A stretch of DNA of 64,000 nucleotides from Dolomitihabitans soli (GTDB taxonomy: Bacteria > Actinomycetota > Actinomycetes > Streptosporangiales > Streptosporangiaceae). The position numbers were made by a program, and so were the translations under genes. Shown here in pieces: positions 50,049-59,586 of the stretch (the first letter of the stretch is position 1; the number at the start of each line of letters is the position of its first letter). The stretch lies in NCBI RefSeq assembly GCF_022213955.1, contig NZ_JAKNTW010000022.1, forward strand, positions 62,001 to 126,000. The letters run 5' to 3'. The notes beneath the pieces were generated by a model. That model saw nothing but the letters and a program-made list of their open reading frames with translations. It was not told where the DNA came from and ran no database searches.

Positions 50049-51503
50049 TCAGGCGGTGTGCAGCAGGCGGGTCACGTGGTCGACGAGGAGGTCGGTGAAC
50101 ACCTCCGGGAGGTCCTCGCCGAAGATCGAGTCGATCGCGAGCAGGCGGGTGACCAGGGTGCGCGGGTCGGTGACGCCGGAGGCGACCGCGCGCAGGCGGT
50201 CGGCGATCGGGTCGTCGAGCGGCAACGGCCGGCCTCGCACGTCCTGCCCCTTGGCCACGTAGACCATCCACGCGGCGACGCCGAGCGCGGCCCACGAGGG
50301 GGTGGCCCCGGCGGCGAGCCGGTCGCGGGCGGTGCCGAGCAGCCGCAGCGGCAGCTTCTGCGAGCCGTCCATCGCGATCCTGACCGTGCGGTCGGGCAGC
50401 TCGGGGTTGGCGAACCTGGTCAGCACCGACTCACGGTACGCGGGCAGGTCGAGGCCGGGAGGCACGGTGAGCGTGGGCGAGGCGTCCTCCCGCATCAGCC
50501 GCTCCGCCGCGTCGGCCAGCTCGGGATCCCCCAGCGCGGCGGCGATCGTGTCGTGCCCGCGCAGCGCCCCCAGGTAGGCGAGCAGCGAGTGCGACGCGTT
50601 GAGCAGCCGCAGCTTCACCGCCTCGTACGGCGCGACATCGGACGTGAGCACCGCGCCCGCCAGCTCCCACCGGGGACGCCCGGCGGCGAAGTCGTCCTCG
50701 ATCACCCACTGGGCGGACGGCTCCGCGGCCACGGCCCCCTCGTCACGCACACCGAGCAGGCGGGAGACGTCGTCACGATCGGCGTCCGTGGCGGCCGGCA
50801 CGATCCGGTCGACCACGCTGGACGGGAAGCGGACGTGGTCGGCGATCCAGCCGGCCAGCGGGTCGCCCTCGCGGCTCGGCAGCGCCCAGCAGAAGTCGTT
50901 CACCAGGCGGCGCAGCACCGTGCCGCCGGCGAGCAGGTTGTCGCACGACATGACGGTGATCGGCGCGCCGCCCGCCCGCATCCGCGCCTGGAGGCCGCGG
51001 ACCAGCCGGCCCACCGCGCCGATGGGCTCCCCGCTCGCGAGGTCGGCGGCGTTCACCGGGTCGGCCAGGTCGAGCCCGCCGCCCGCGGCACGGCGGTGAC
51101 CCTTCTCGGTGACGGTCAGCGTGATGACCTTGATCGCGTCGGCGGCGATCCGGTCGCGGACCAGCGGCCACTCATCCCCCGCGAACGCGACCTCCCGCAA
51201 CGCGCCGACCACCCGCGCTCGGGGAGCCCCCGGGCCCCGGCCGAGCACGGTGTACAGGCCGTCCTGCGGGCGGAGTCGCTCGACCACCTCGGCGGACCGC
51301 TGGGTGACGCCGCACACCCCCCAGGCCGTCTCGCCGGTCGCCCCCGCCGCGTCCTCGGTGAAGACCGCCTGGTGGGCGCGGTGGAACCCGCCCAGCCCGA
51401 GGTGGACGATGCCGAGGTCCAGCTCCGCCGGGTCGTAGGGGGGCGGCCGGACGGCCTTCTCCTCGCGGAGTCTGGGCAGCTCCCTCAGGGTGAGTCTGGT
51501 CAC
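50049..51503 (-). CDS. uxuB: Fructuronate reductase / mannitol dehydrogenase family
   Basis: A 484-residue long-chain polyol dehydrogenase. [16 protein letters not shown] (about 33-48) is the NAD-binding start, and [10 protein letters not shown] (about 295-304) holds the catalytic Lys/Asn/His. It would reduce D-fructuronate to D-mannonate with NADH. GTG 51503 overlaps the stop of mannonate dehydratase (GTGA). With uronate isomerase and mannonate dehydratase beside it, fructuronate reductase is much more likely than mannitol dehydrogenase. Confidence 0.88.
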   Translation of the reverse strand: MTRLTLRELPRLREEKAVRPPPYDPAELDLGIVHLGLGGFHRAHQAVFTEDAAGATGETAWGVCGVTQRSAEVVERLRPQDGLYTVLGRGPGAPRARVVGALREVAFAGDEWPLVRDRIAADAIKVITLTVTEKGHRRAAGGGLDLADPVNAADLASGEPIGAVGRLVRGLQARMRAGGAPITVMSCDNLLAGGTVLRRLVNDFCWALPSREGDPLAGWIADHVRFPSSVVDRIVPAATDADRDDVSRLLGVRDEGAVAAEPSAQWVIEDDFAAGRPRWELAGAVLTSDVAPYEAVKLRLLNASHSLLAYLGALRGHDTIAAALGDPELADAAERLMREDASPTLTVPPGLDLPAYRESVLTRFANPELPDRTVRIAMDGSQKLPLRLLGTARDRLAAGATPSWAALGVAAWMVYVAKGQDVRGRPLPLDDPIADRLRAVASGVTDPRTLVTRLLAIDSIFGEDLPEVFTDLLVDHVTRLLHTA

Positions 51504-52708
51504 CAGCTATGCACCGTCCCGTCCTCCAGTCGGCTGACGGGCAGGTAGGCGGGGCTGTAGGGGTAGCGCGCCGCCAGTTCCTCGTCGATGTCCACGCCGA
51601 GGCCCGGTTCCTCGGAGGGGTGCAGGTAGCCGCCCTCGTACCGGTAGCCGTGCGGGAAGACGGCGTCGGTCTCCGGGGGGTGCCGCATGTACTCCTGGAG
51701 GCCGAAGTTCGGGATGCTCACGTCGAGCTGCAGCGCGGCCGACATGCACACCGGGGAGAGATCGGTCGCCCCGTGCGAGCCGCTGCGCACGTGGTGCAGG
51801 GCGGCGAGGTCGAAGATCCGCCGCAGGTGGGTGATCCCGCCGGCGTGCACGACGGTGGCCCTGATGTAGTCGATGAGCTGCTCGGTGATCAGGGTCTGGC
51901 AGTCCCAGATCGAGTTGAAGACCTCGCCCACCGCGATCGGCGTGCGAGTGTGGCTCCTGATCAGCCGGAAGCCCTCCTGGAGTTCGGCGGGGACCGGGTC
52001 CTCCATCCAGGTCAGCGCGTAGGGCTCCAGGGAGAGGCCCAGCCGGGCGGCCTCGATCGGGGTGAGCCGGTGGTGCACGTCGTGCAGCAGCTTCAGGTCG
52101 GGGCCGAACTCCTCGCGGACCCGGGCGAAGACCTGCGGGACGAAGTTCAGGTAGCGCTCGGTGGACCAGGCCGACTCGCTGGGCAGCGCGGCGTCGGCGG
52201 GCTCGTAGAAGAGCTTGTCCTTGCTCACCCCGTAGGTGGCGGCCAGGCCCGGAACCCCGGTCTGCACCCGGATCGCGCGGTAGCCCATGTCGCGGTAGCG
52301 GGCGACCTCCACCAGGACGTCGTCGACGGTCTCGCCGTTGGCGTGGCCGTACACCGTGACGCCCTCCCGGGAGCGCCCGCCGAGGAGCTGGTAGACGGGC
52401 AGGCCCGCGACCTTGCCCTTGATGTCCCACAGGGCGGTGTCCACGGCGGCGATCGCGCTCATCGTCACCGGGCCGCGCCGCCAGTAGGCGCCCTTGTAGA
52501 GGTACTGCCAGATGTCCTCGATGCGGGCCGGGTCACGGCCGATCAGCAGCGGGACCACGTGGTCGGTCAGGTAGGAGGCGACCGACAGCTCCCGGCCGTT
52601 GAGGGTGGCGTCGCCCACCCCGGTCACCCCCTCGTCGGTGATGATCTTGAGGGTGACGAAGTTGCGGCCGGGGCAGGTCACGATCACCCTGGCATCGATG
52701 ATTTTCAC
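51500..52708 (-). CDS. manD: D-mannonate dehydratase, enolase superfamily (ManD)
   Basis: A 402-residue enolase-superfamily acid-sugar dehydratase. Metal ligands and base: [11 protein letters not shown] (near 210), WMEDPVP (near 238) and AVGEVFNS (near 262); further [11 protein letters not shown] near 315. The N-terminus [18 protein letters not shown] and [17 protein letters not shown] are typical of ManD/RspA. Converts D-mannonate to 2-keto-3-deoxy-gluconate. ATG 52708 has GGAGGAA upstream. It follows LacI in the same direction. Confidence 0.9.
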   Translation of the reverse strand: MKIIDARVIVTCPGRNFVTLKIITDEGVTGVGDATLNGRELSVASYLTDHVVPLLIGRDPARIEDIWQYLYKGAYWRRGPVTMSAIAAVDTALWDIKGKVAGLPVYQLLGGRSREGVTVYGHANGETVDDVLVEVARYRDMGYRAIRVQTGVPGLAATYGVSKDKLFYEPADAALPSESAWSTERYLNFVPQVFARVREEFGPDLKLLHDVHHRLTPIEAARLGLSLEPYALTWMEDPVPAELQEGFRLIRSHTRTPIAVGEVFNSIWDCQTLITEQLIDYIRATVVHAGGITHLRRIFDLAALHHVRSGSHGATDLSPVCMSAALQLDVSIPNFGLQEYMRHPPETDAVFPHGYRYEGGYLHPSEEPGLGVDIDEELAARYPYSPAYLPVSRLEDGTVHSW

Positions 52709-52732
52709 GGCGGGGATTTCCTCCTTGAACGG

Positions 52733-53716
52733 TTAACGCCCGGCGGGGCCCGTGGTCCCCCGGACGAGGAGCTGGGCGCCCAGCTCGCGGGCGGGCGCCG
52801 GGCCTGGCCCGGCCGGGTCGAGCAGGGCGAGCGCGAGATCGACCCCGGCCCGCCCGGTCTGCTCCTTGGGCACGGCGACCGTGGTCAGCGGCGGGCTCGA
52901 CATGGCGGCCTGCGGGATGTCGTCGCAGCCCACCACGCTGATCCGGCCGGGCACCCCGACACCCCTGGCGGTGAACATGTTCACCAGCCCGAGGGCCATC
53001 ACGTCGTTGTAGGCGATCACGGCGGTCACCTCCGAGGCGAGCACGATGTCGGCGGCGGCCACTCCGCCGTCGAAGGTGGGCGCGAAGTTGCCGAGCTCAG
53101 TCAGCTCCACCCGGCCGGCGCACGCCGCGCGCAGCCCGGCGACCCGTTCGGAGTTGGACCAGGACGAGACGGGGCCGGCGACCAGGCCGATCCGCCGATG
53201 GCCGAGCGCGGACAGATGGCCGACGGCCTGGCGCATGCCGCCCGCGTTGTCGGCGAGCACCGCGGGCAGGTCACCGGCGCGCCGGTGCAGGAGCACCAGG
53301 GTGACGTCGGCGGCGAGCGCGAGCAGCTCGTCGTCGGCCAGCCGGGGCGAGCAGAGCACCAGGGCGTCGACCTGCTTGGCCAGCTTGCGCGCCAGCCGCG
53401 ACTCCAGGCCCGGGTCCTCGTCGGTGTCGGCGACGAAGACCGCGTAGTCGGCCTCCCTGGCCCGTGCCTGCATCCCCTTCACGACTCCGGGGAAGAACGG
53501 GTTGGCCAGGTCGGGGACGATCAGGCCGAGGTTGCGGGTCCTGCCGGTGATCAGGCCCCGGGCCACCGGGTTCGGCTGGTAGCCGAGGCTTTCCGCGGCG
53601 CGCCGTACGCGCTCGACGGTCGCGGGGTTGACCAGCTCCGACATGGCCAGGGCGCGCGAGACCGTGGACGGCGAGACCCCTGCCGCCCTGGCCACGTCGC
53701 GAATCGTCGCACCCAT
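52733..53716 (-). CDS. LacI-family repressor of the uronate genes
   Basis: A 327-residue repressor: HTH ATIRDVARAAGVSPSTVSRA (3-22), hinge helix PNPVARGL, and a periplasmic-binding-type effector domain with LGLIVPDLANPFFPG and ending GAQLLVRGTTGPAG. ATG 53716. It lies between mannonate dehydratase (same direction, 24 bases) and the divergent uronate isomerase, with two LacI-type operators in the 103-bp gap. Confidence 0.92.
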   Translation of the reverse strand: MGATIRDVARAAGVSPSTVSRALAMSELVNPATVERVRRAAESLGYQPNPVARGLITGRTRNLGLIVPDLANPFFPGVVKGMQARAREADYAVFVADTDEDPGLESRLARKLAKQVDALVLCSPRLADDELLALAADVTLVLLHRRAGDLPAVLADNAGGMRQAVGHLSALGHRRIGLVAGPVSSWSNSERVAGLRAACAGRVELTELGNFAPTFDGGVAAADIVLASEVTAVIAYNDVMALGLVNMFTARGVGVPGRISVVGCDDIPQAAMSSPPLTTVAVPKEQTGRAGVDLALALLDPAGPGPAPARELGAQLLVRGTTGPAGR

Positions 53717-53730
53717 CGCCCCCCACCTCT

Positions 53731-53746
53731 ACAAACGATTGCAAAG
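53731..53746. promoter_or_regulatory. LacI operator 1
   Basis: ACAAACGATTGCAAAG; on the reverse strand TTTGCAATCGTTTGT, the same core as operator 2 in inverted orientation. Close to the start of the LacI gene. Confidence 0.75.
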
Positions 53747-53784
53747 TGTTTCAACTTTTCGCGAACACTAGCATGCCGTACGGC

Positions 53785-53800
53785 TTGCAATCGTTTGCAA
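53785..53800. promoter_or_regulatory. LacI operator 2
   Basis: TTGCAATCGTTTGCAA, a 16-bp near-palindrome with CG at the centre, as in LacI-family operators. It lies 20 bases before the uronate isomerase start. Central CG is 56 bp from that of operator 1. Confidence 0.8.
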
Positions 53801-53819
53801 TAGCCGTCATCGTAGCGGG

Positions 53820-55244
53820 ATGCTCAAGCTGCACCCCGACCGTGCCCTGCCCGCCGAGCCCGCCGTCAGGGCCGCCGCCCGCGAGATCCTCGACGCGACC
53901 CGTGACCTGCCTCTGGTCTGCATGCACGGGCACGTCGAGGCGGCGCTGCTCGCCGACGACGAGCCGTTCGGCGACCCGGCCTCGCTGTTCGTGACGCCCG
54001 ATCACTACCTCACCCGGATGCTGGTCTCCCAGGGCGTGCCCATCGGGGCGCTCGGCATTCCGGGGGGCGACGGGCCGGTCGAGTCCGACCCGCGGGCGAT
54101 CTGGCGGCGGTTCTGCGAGAACTGGCGGCTGTTCCGGGGCACCCCGACCCGGTTCTGGCTGGAGTACGAGCTGGTCGAGGTGCTCGGAGTGAGCGTCCTG
54201 CCGTCCGCGGAGACGGCCGACGCGCTCTACGACGAGATCGCGGCCAGGCTGGCGGAGCCCGCGTTCCGGCCCAGGGCGCTGTTCGAGCGTTTCCGCATCG
54301 AGGTGCTGGCGACCACGGACCCGGCGCAGTCAACGCTGGACGATCACCGGCGGATCAGGGAGGGAGCCTGGCCGGGCGTGGTCATCCCCACGTTCAGGCC
54401 CGACAGCCTGCTCCGGCTCGACGCGCCCGGCCGGGCGGCGGAGATCGCGGAGCTGGCCGAGCTCACCGGGGAGGACACCGGGTCCTACGACGGCTACCTG
54501 CGGGCGCTGCGTCAGCGCCGGCGCGCGTTCGTGGCGGCGGGGGCGCTGGCGACCGACCACGGGCACCTGACCGCGGCCACCCACCGGCTGTCCGACACCG
54601 AGGCCGCCCGGATCTACGCCGCCGCGCAGGCCGGGGGGAACTCCGGCGGAGCGCCCGGGGACGCCGAGGCGTTCGCCGGGCACATGCTGCACGTGATGGC
54701 GGAGATGTCGTGCGAAGACGGGCTCGTCATGCAGCTCCATCCCGGCGTGCTGCGCGACCACGACAGCGCCGTGCGCGCCGTACACGGACCCGACCGGGGG
54801 TTCGACATCCCGGTCGGCACCGAGTTCACCCGGGCGCTGCGGCCACTGCTGGAATCGTACGGCCGCGACCCCCGGCTACGGCTGATCGTCTACACCGTGG
54901 ACGAGACGACCTACAGCCGGGAACTGGCCCCCCTCGCGGGCGTCTACCCGGCGCTCCGCCTCGGCGCCCCGTGGTGGTACCTGGACAGCCCCGACGGGCT
55001 GCGCCGCTACCGTGAGCTGGTCACCGAGACCGCCGGCTTCTACAACACCACCGGCTTCGTCGACGACACCCGCGCCTTCATGTCGATCCCCGCCCGGCAC
55101 GACCTGGCCAGGCGCGCCGACGCCGCGCACCTGGCCCGCCTGGTCGCCGAGCACCGTCTCTCGCCCGGCGAGGCGGTCGAGACGGCCGTCGACCTCGCCT
55201 ACAACCTGCCCAGGCAGTCCTACGCGATGTTGCCGCCCAGGTAG
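53820..55244 (+). CDS. uxaC: Glucuronate/galacturonate isomerase
   Basis: A 474-residue TIM-barrel isomerase of the uronate isomerase family that converts D-glucuronate to D-fructuronate. Signature: MHGHVEAALLADDEPFGDP (35-53), RIWRRF-like AIWRRFCENWRLFRGTPTR, and the later MLHVMAEMSCEDGLVMQLHPG, PWWYLDSPDGLRRYRE and GFVDDTRAF. ATG 53820 is 20 bases after LacI operator 2; SD is AGCGGGA. It is the first step of the pathway finished by the leftward uxuB and manD genes. Its 3' end overlaps the aminotransferase gene by 25 bases on the other strand. Confidence 0.94.
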   Translation: MLKLHPDRALPAEPAVRAAAREILDATRDLPLVCMHGHVEAALLADDEPFGDPASLFVTPDHYLTRMLVSQGVPIGALGIPGGDGPVESDPRAIWRRFCENWRLFRGTPTRFWLEYELVEVLGVSVLPSAETADALYDEIAARLAEPAFRPRALFERFRIEVLATTDPAQSTLDDHRRIREGAWPGVVIPTFRPDSLLRLDAPGRAAEIAELAELTGEDTGSYDGYLRALRQRRRAFVAAGALATDHGHLTAATHRLSDTEAARIYAAAQAGGNSGGAPGDAEAFAGHMLHVMAEMSCEDGLVMQLHPGVLRDHDSAVRAVHGPDRGFDIPVGTEFTRALRPLLESYGRDPRLRLIVYTVDETTYSRELAPLAGVYPALRLGAPWWYLDSPDGLRRYRELVTETAGFYNTTGFVDDTRAFMSIPARHDLARRADAAHLARLVAEHRLSPGEAVETAVDLAYNLPRQSYAMLPPR

Positions 55245-56479
55245 AAGGTCGTGTTCACGGCCGTCTTACGGCGGCCGTGCCGGGGCAGGCTCGGAGCGTT
55301 GGGCTCCAGCACGTCCACACCGATCACGCGGGGTTCCAGCACGTCCACGCCGATCACGCGTTCGACGCTCATGCCGTACAGGAACGTGTAGAGGCCGGCG
55401 AGCAGCCGCTGGACGTCGGCGTGCGGGCGCACCACGAGCCGCAGGAAACGGCTGGTGGCGCCCAGCTTGTTGCCGCACTCGCGGACGAAGACGCCGTGCT
55501 CGGACATCAGGTAGTCGCGCAGGCCCACGCCGTCCTTGCCCTCGGGGAGCCGCACCAGCAGGAAGTTGCCCTGGGAGGGGTAGACGGTGAGGCCGGGCAG
55601 GGAGGCGAGCTGCCGCATCATCGTCACCCGGTCCTGGGCGAGCATCCGCAGGCTGTGGCGGTACTCGTCGAGGTGCTCGCCGAGCAGGGACACCACGATC
55701 TCGGCGAAGGAGTTGAGGTTCCACCTGGGCAGGGCCCGCCTGACCCGGCCGGCCAGCGCGGGGTTGGCCACCAGGTAACCGAACCGCACCCCGTGCAGGC
55801 CGAAGTTCTTGCCCAGGCTCTTCAACACGACCACGTTGGGCCGGATCGCCGCCTCGTCGGCCACACTCGCGTACGGCTCCGCGTCCACGAACTCGATGAA
55901 CGACTCGTCGACCACCACCAGGTCCAGGTCGTTGAGCCGGTCGAGCAGCCTGACCATCTCGTGCCTGGCGACATAGCCGCCGTCCGGGTTGTTCGGGTTG
56001 CAGATGACCGCCACCCGCGATCCCCGCTCCCGGATGAAGCGCACGTACGCCTCGACGTCCAGCCGGAAGCCCTGGGCCTCCTGCAACGGGAACATGTCCA
56101 CCCGTTTGCCCGTCTCCAGCGGCTGGTCGGTCCACCTGCCGAAGGTCGGCACCGGCACCGCCAGGCTCTCCTTCACCAGCAGGTGATCGATCCAGGTGAT
56201 CAGCTCGGTGGAGCCGTTCCCCATCGCCACGGTCGCCGGATTCAGCCCCAGCGTGGAGCACAGTTCCTTGGTGATCGTCTCCGCGTCGCTCGGGTAGTAC
56301 TTGAGGATGTCGACCATCCCCTCCCGCAGCCGGTCGAACATCTCCTCGGTCGGGAAGTAGGGGTTGCACGGGATGCAGAAGTCCACAAGATCGGACCGCT
56401 CGGACGATCCCCTGGTGAGCGAGAAATACGACGGACTGTGCGAACCGGCGCGCAGCAGCGCGAGATCGGAACCGCTCAA
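55220..56479 (-). CDS. PLP-dependent class I/II aminotransferase
   Basis: A 419-residue fold-type I PLP enzyme similar to histidinol-phosphate aminotransferase or CobD-like proteins: MGNGSTELITW (about 78), CNPNNPDGGYV (near 165), VVDESFIEF (near 196) and the PLP lysine in LKSLGKNFGLHGVRFGY (near 226). The C-terminus holds an exact duplication of RVIGVDVLEP coded by a 30-bp tandem repeat. TTG 56479 with GAGGAGG upstream is the start. The first ~72 bases are repeated as a truncated copy at 61863-61935. Confidence 0.85.
   Translation of the reverse strand: MSGSDLALLRAGSHSPSYFSLTRGSSERSDLVDFCIPCNPYFPTEEMFDRLREGMVDILKYYPSDAETITKELCSTLGLNPATVAMGNGSTELITWIDHLLVKESLAVPVPTFGRWTDQPLETGKRVDMFPLQEAQGFRLDVEAYVRFIRERGSRVAVICNPNNPDGGYVARHEMVRLLDRLNDLDLVVVDESFIEFVDAEPYASVADEAAIRPNVVVLKSLGKNFGLHGVRFGYLVANPALAGRVRRALPRWNLNSFAEIVVSLLGEHLDEYRHSLRMLAQDRVTMMRQLASLPGLTVYPSQGNFLLVRLPEGKDGVGLRDYLMSEHGVFVRECGNKLGATSRFLRLVVRPHADVQRLLAGLYTFLYGMSVERVIGVDVLEPRVIGVDVLEPNAPSLPRHGRRKTAVNTTFYLGGNIA
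55302..55361. repeat. 30-bp tandem duplication in aminotransferase gene
   Basis: 55302-55331 and 55332-55361 differ at about three positions. They encode two copies of RVIGVDVLEP near the C-terminus. A recent in-frame duplication; effect on function unknown. Confidence 0.85.
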
Positions 56480-56578
56480 CTGGCTCCACCTCCTCAGCGC
56501 GGGCGGGAACGTCCCGCCCGACTTGGCGATGCACTGAGGGGTACGCGCGCGGAGCCGCCTTCGTTCAACACCGCAGCG
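56407..56578. repeat. ~172-bp direct repeat, left copy
   Basis: Near-identical to 61863-62034. It covers the first ~72 bases of the aminotransferase gene, its upstream region, and a stretch that in the right copy encodes the last codons of the LLM oxidoreductase. The two copies flank the lanthipeptide-like genes. Confidence 0.9.
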
Positions 56579-56610
56579 ACATGATCTCCACCGCGCTCCC
56601 AGCCGACGCC

Positions 56611-59586
56611 CTACTGGCCTGCGGTAGTGCCGGCCATGTGGAGGAGACTTTCGCGAGTGCGGCGAAGGAGTTCCAGGACGCGGTGTTCGAGATCGTGGCC
56701 GGTGCCGAGCAAGCGGTTGCAGTGCAGATGGACATGGCTGCGGCACACTTCGGGAGAAGGGCGGGTGGACGGCAGAGCATGACGGCGGGTGGCGAGCAGG
56801 GACATCAGGGCCCGGTCGTGTGGTGTCGTCCCAAGCGAACCCGGATCGTGCAGGAGCCGGCGCAGCTCACGGGAACGCCTGCGATATTCCATGCCGCCGT
56901 CCGGTGATGGAGAGACACCATCACGGTAGAAGCGCGTGCGCTGCTCGACGTCGAGTCCGAGGCCGTCGAGCAGGTCGTCGATGCTGAGCGCGGCCACGGT
57001 GTTCGGGTCGTAGGGGAATCCACGGCTTCTGGACAGGGCGAGCAGGCCGGCGACGGCCGGACTGTCGGCGATGAAGACGCCCTCGGCGGCCGGCATGTCG
57101 TCCACACCGCCATACCGCTCGATCTCGCGTTCGTAGGTGTCGAAGGCGAAGGTCCGGCATGCGCCCGCGGAGATCAGATCGGCCGCCCAGTCGCAGACGT
57201 GGCGCATGAGCGGGCCCAGCAGCGTGGCGGGGTCGCCGTGGAATCGGATGCGCAGGTGCGGGTCGGGATCGGAGTAGCGCAGGAAGAACCAGCCGTCGGC
57301 CAGCCCTGCTCCGGTGACGAACTGCCCGAAGGGGCGAAGCGAATCGACGATCAACTCGTCCTCGAGTCGGCGGGGGCCGTACAGCTTGAGGTAGAGCCAG
57401 TCGCTGCCGGGCGGGCGCACCCGAGTCTGGGCAGGCACGACGACGGGGCGCCGGCGTCCCGTCGAGGCGGGTTGTCGCCGCCTGCGGGCGAGCGGCACCA
57501 CCACCTCGCTGAGGTGACGGCCTTCGGGCCCCGGCAGCCAGGCGTGATCCGGATGGGGCAGGGCTTCCTGGAGGAGAACGGGACGTCCGGGTGGTTCCAT
57601 GCGCAGCAGTTCGGCCTGCTCGGCGTCGTCCAGGTCGAGCAGCAGCCGGTTGTCTCCGCCGGCCAGGTACACGTGGCGGGGCACGAGGTGCGCCTCGCGC
57701 CAGGCGGCCAGGCTGTGCGAATCGCGCAAGGCCGCGGGATCGACTCGCCAGCGGGCCAGGGAGAGGACGACGCGGCCACGCTGGATCCGTGGCAGGAACG
57801 GAAGGCCGGCAGCCGGTCCCCAATCGAACGACGTGAACACGCACCGGCCGTCCCGGGCGACGTCCAGCAGGAAGCGGGCCGCGGGGGGCGCGTGCGTCGG
57901 ATTGAGCATGTGGCACTGCGTGGCGATGATTTCCACGTCGCGTGCGGGCCACCGGATGGTGAAGAGGCCGGCGCGCAGGCCCACGACCAGTTCGTCGACC
58001 GGTACGAGCCACTCGTCCGAGATGCCGGTGGAGGGACCGAAATGGATCTCGTGGCGATGACCGGATGGGCGAATGGCGACGTTGCCGGAACGGGCTCGCT
58101 CCGGTGTGTAGACCACCTCGGCGAGAAGGCGGTCGGGCGCATGCCGGGATTCGACCTCCGCTGCCTCCGCCAGCGCGGCCACCGCCCGGGGCCCCAGCAG
58201 GTCGGCGAAGCGTCCGAGGGTTCGCCCGGCCGCGTTCGCGCCGAGGTTCGGTCCCACGACGAGCAAGAAGTCGCCCTTGTCGACGGCCTCGGCGCAGGAC
58301 GCCGCCACCAGGACCGTGATGTCGAGGGATGGCGGGGCGAACGCGGCCGTCGGCGTCCAGGTCTGGAGACGTCTTAGCAGGTCATCGTCGAGTTCGACGG
58401 TGGTCAGGCGGTCACGGCAGGCGTTCATGGCAAGGTCGGACAGGAGCCGGTGGCGGGCGGTCGGCCCGGGGATCCCGTTGCCGCTGTCAGTGGGGCGGCC
58501 CAGCCCGAAGTCCGGGTCAACCAGCTCCAGCAGCGGAACCTCGCGGTCCGCGCCATAGCGGCTCTCGAACGCTCGGCGGTAGGCGTCGAGATGGGGCGGT
58601 CCTGTGGGGTACGGGGTCAGTCGCAGCAGCAGTTCGGCGGCCACGGCCGCTTGGGCACCGATTCGCGGGCTCAGACCGGTGCCGGCCAGTGGCAGCGCGA
58701 GATCCGTCTGGAGGAGGTTGCGCGGGTCGGTGGCGACCGCGATCGTGTTGACCCGGTCAAGCAGGCGTGGCCACGTCTGGACCCGTTCATCGAGCGGACG
58801 GGCGTCCCACTCCCGCAATGCCTTGCGCAACCCGGCGAGGTCTTCTGCGATGGGGTGGCCGGCGAGCCGCTCCTGCACATGGCGAAGGGGATCGCGGGTG
58901 AGCGGCGGCCGCAGGTCGTAGCGCAGGAACCCTTGACGGAGCAGGTCCTCGATCAGCCCATCCGCTTTCTCCGGCGTGGCACCGGGCAGCGTGATCAGTG
59001 CTTCGACGATCTCCGCACGCGAGACGGGCACACGAGCGAGGGCGAGCGTCCGCCGTACCGCCGATGTGGCACGTACGGACGCCGCACCGTCGGTGCCGCC
59101 TGCCGAGAACGCCCGCCCGGCCCGGACCAGCACGGATCGATCGGCCACCAGACGCAGCCCGGCACGGAGCTCGGGATCGTCTTCGAGGCACGCGATCAGA
59201 TCCGTCAGCCAGCCCATGTCCGGGCGGGTACGGGTGCGCGGTGCCTCCTTGGCGAGGGCGACGTCGGTGCACTGCCCCCAATCCGCCAGAGCGACCCCCG
59301 CGAAGAGGCCGAACGGGGTCGGTCGCGTACTCATGCGAATGAGGTAACGCAGCAGTTTGAGGCCGATCCGGTGAGCTTTGGGATGATCGGGCGCCGTACG
59401 CGCCAGAGCGGCGGCCAGATCCGTGCTCGCCACCTGGACGGCCGCCACCACCGCCGGGGCGCCGGGCAGCAGGCAGGCCGGATCCCCGGGCCTGCCTGAT
59501 TCCGCCGCGGCGCCGACCGGCAGGAGCGGGGCGCGTATCAGCGCCCAGTCCATCGGCGTGTACAAACTCCGGTTCGCGCGGGTCAT
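56611..59586 (-). CDS. Full-length lantibiotic dehydratase (LanB)
   Basis: A 991-residue class I lanthipeptide dehydratase that would dehydrate Ser/Thr of the precursor with glutamyl-tRNA. The N-terminal glutamylation domain (about 1-650) has RYLIRMSTRPTPFGLFAGVA (about 79-98), the usual family motif; the SpaB_C elimination domain (about 690-985) has WLYLKLYGP, then WFFLRYSDPDPHLRIRFHG and FDTYEREIERYGG. ATG 59586 overlaps the stop of LanC (ATGA). Codon use matches the host. It is the last gene of the leftward cluster. Confidence 0.93.
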   Translation of the reverse strand: MTRANRSLYTPMDWALIRAPLLPVGAAAESGRPGDPACLLPGAPAVVAAVQVASTDLAAALARTAPDHPKAHRIGLKLLRYLIRMSTRPTPFGLFAGVALADWGQCTDVALAKEAPRTRTRPDMGWLTDLIACLEDDPELRAGLRLVADRSVLVRAGRAFSAGGTDGAASVRATSAVRRTLALARVPVSRAEIVEALITLPGATPEKADGLIEDLLRQGFLRYDLRPPLTRDPLRHVQERLAGHPIAEDLAGLRKALREWDARPLDERVQTWPRLLDRVNTIAVATDPRNLLQTDLALPLAGTGLSPRIGAQAAVAAELLLRLTPYPTGPPHLDAYRRAFESRYGADREVPLLELVDPDFGLGRPTDSGNGIPGPTARHRLLSDLAMNACRDRLTTVELDDDLLRRLQTWTPTAAFAPPSLDITVLVAASCAEAVDKGDFLLVVGPNLGANAAGRTLGRFADLLGPRAVAALAEAAEVESRHAPDRLLAEVVYTPERARSGNVAIRPSGHRHEIHFGPSTGISDEWLVPVDELVVGLRAGLFTIRWPARDVEIIATQCHMLNPTHAPPAARFLLDVARDGRCVFTSFDWGPAAGLPFLPRIQRGRVVLSLARWRVDPAALRDSHSLAAWREAHLVPRHVYLAGGDNRLLLDLDDAEQAELLRMEPPGRPVLLQEALPHPDHAWLPGPEGRHLSEVVVPLARRRRQPASTGRRRPVVVPAQTRVRPPGSDWLYLKLYGPRRLEDELIVDSLRPFGQFVTGAGLADGWFFLRYSDPDPHLRIRFHGDPATLLGPLMRHVCDWAADLISAGACRTFAFDTYEREIERYGGVDDMPAAEGVFIADSPAVAGLLALSRSRGFPYDPNTVAALSIDDLLDGLGLDVEQRTRFYRDGVSPSPDGGMEYRRRSRELRRLLHDPGSLGTTPHDRALMSLLATRRHALPSTRPSPEVCRSHVHLHCNRLLGTGHDLEHRVLELLRRTRESLLHMAGTTAGQ

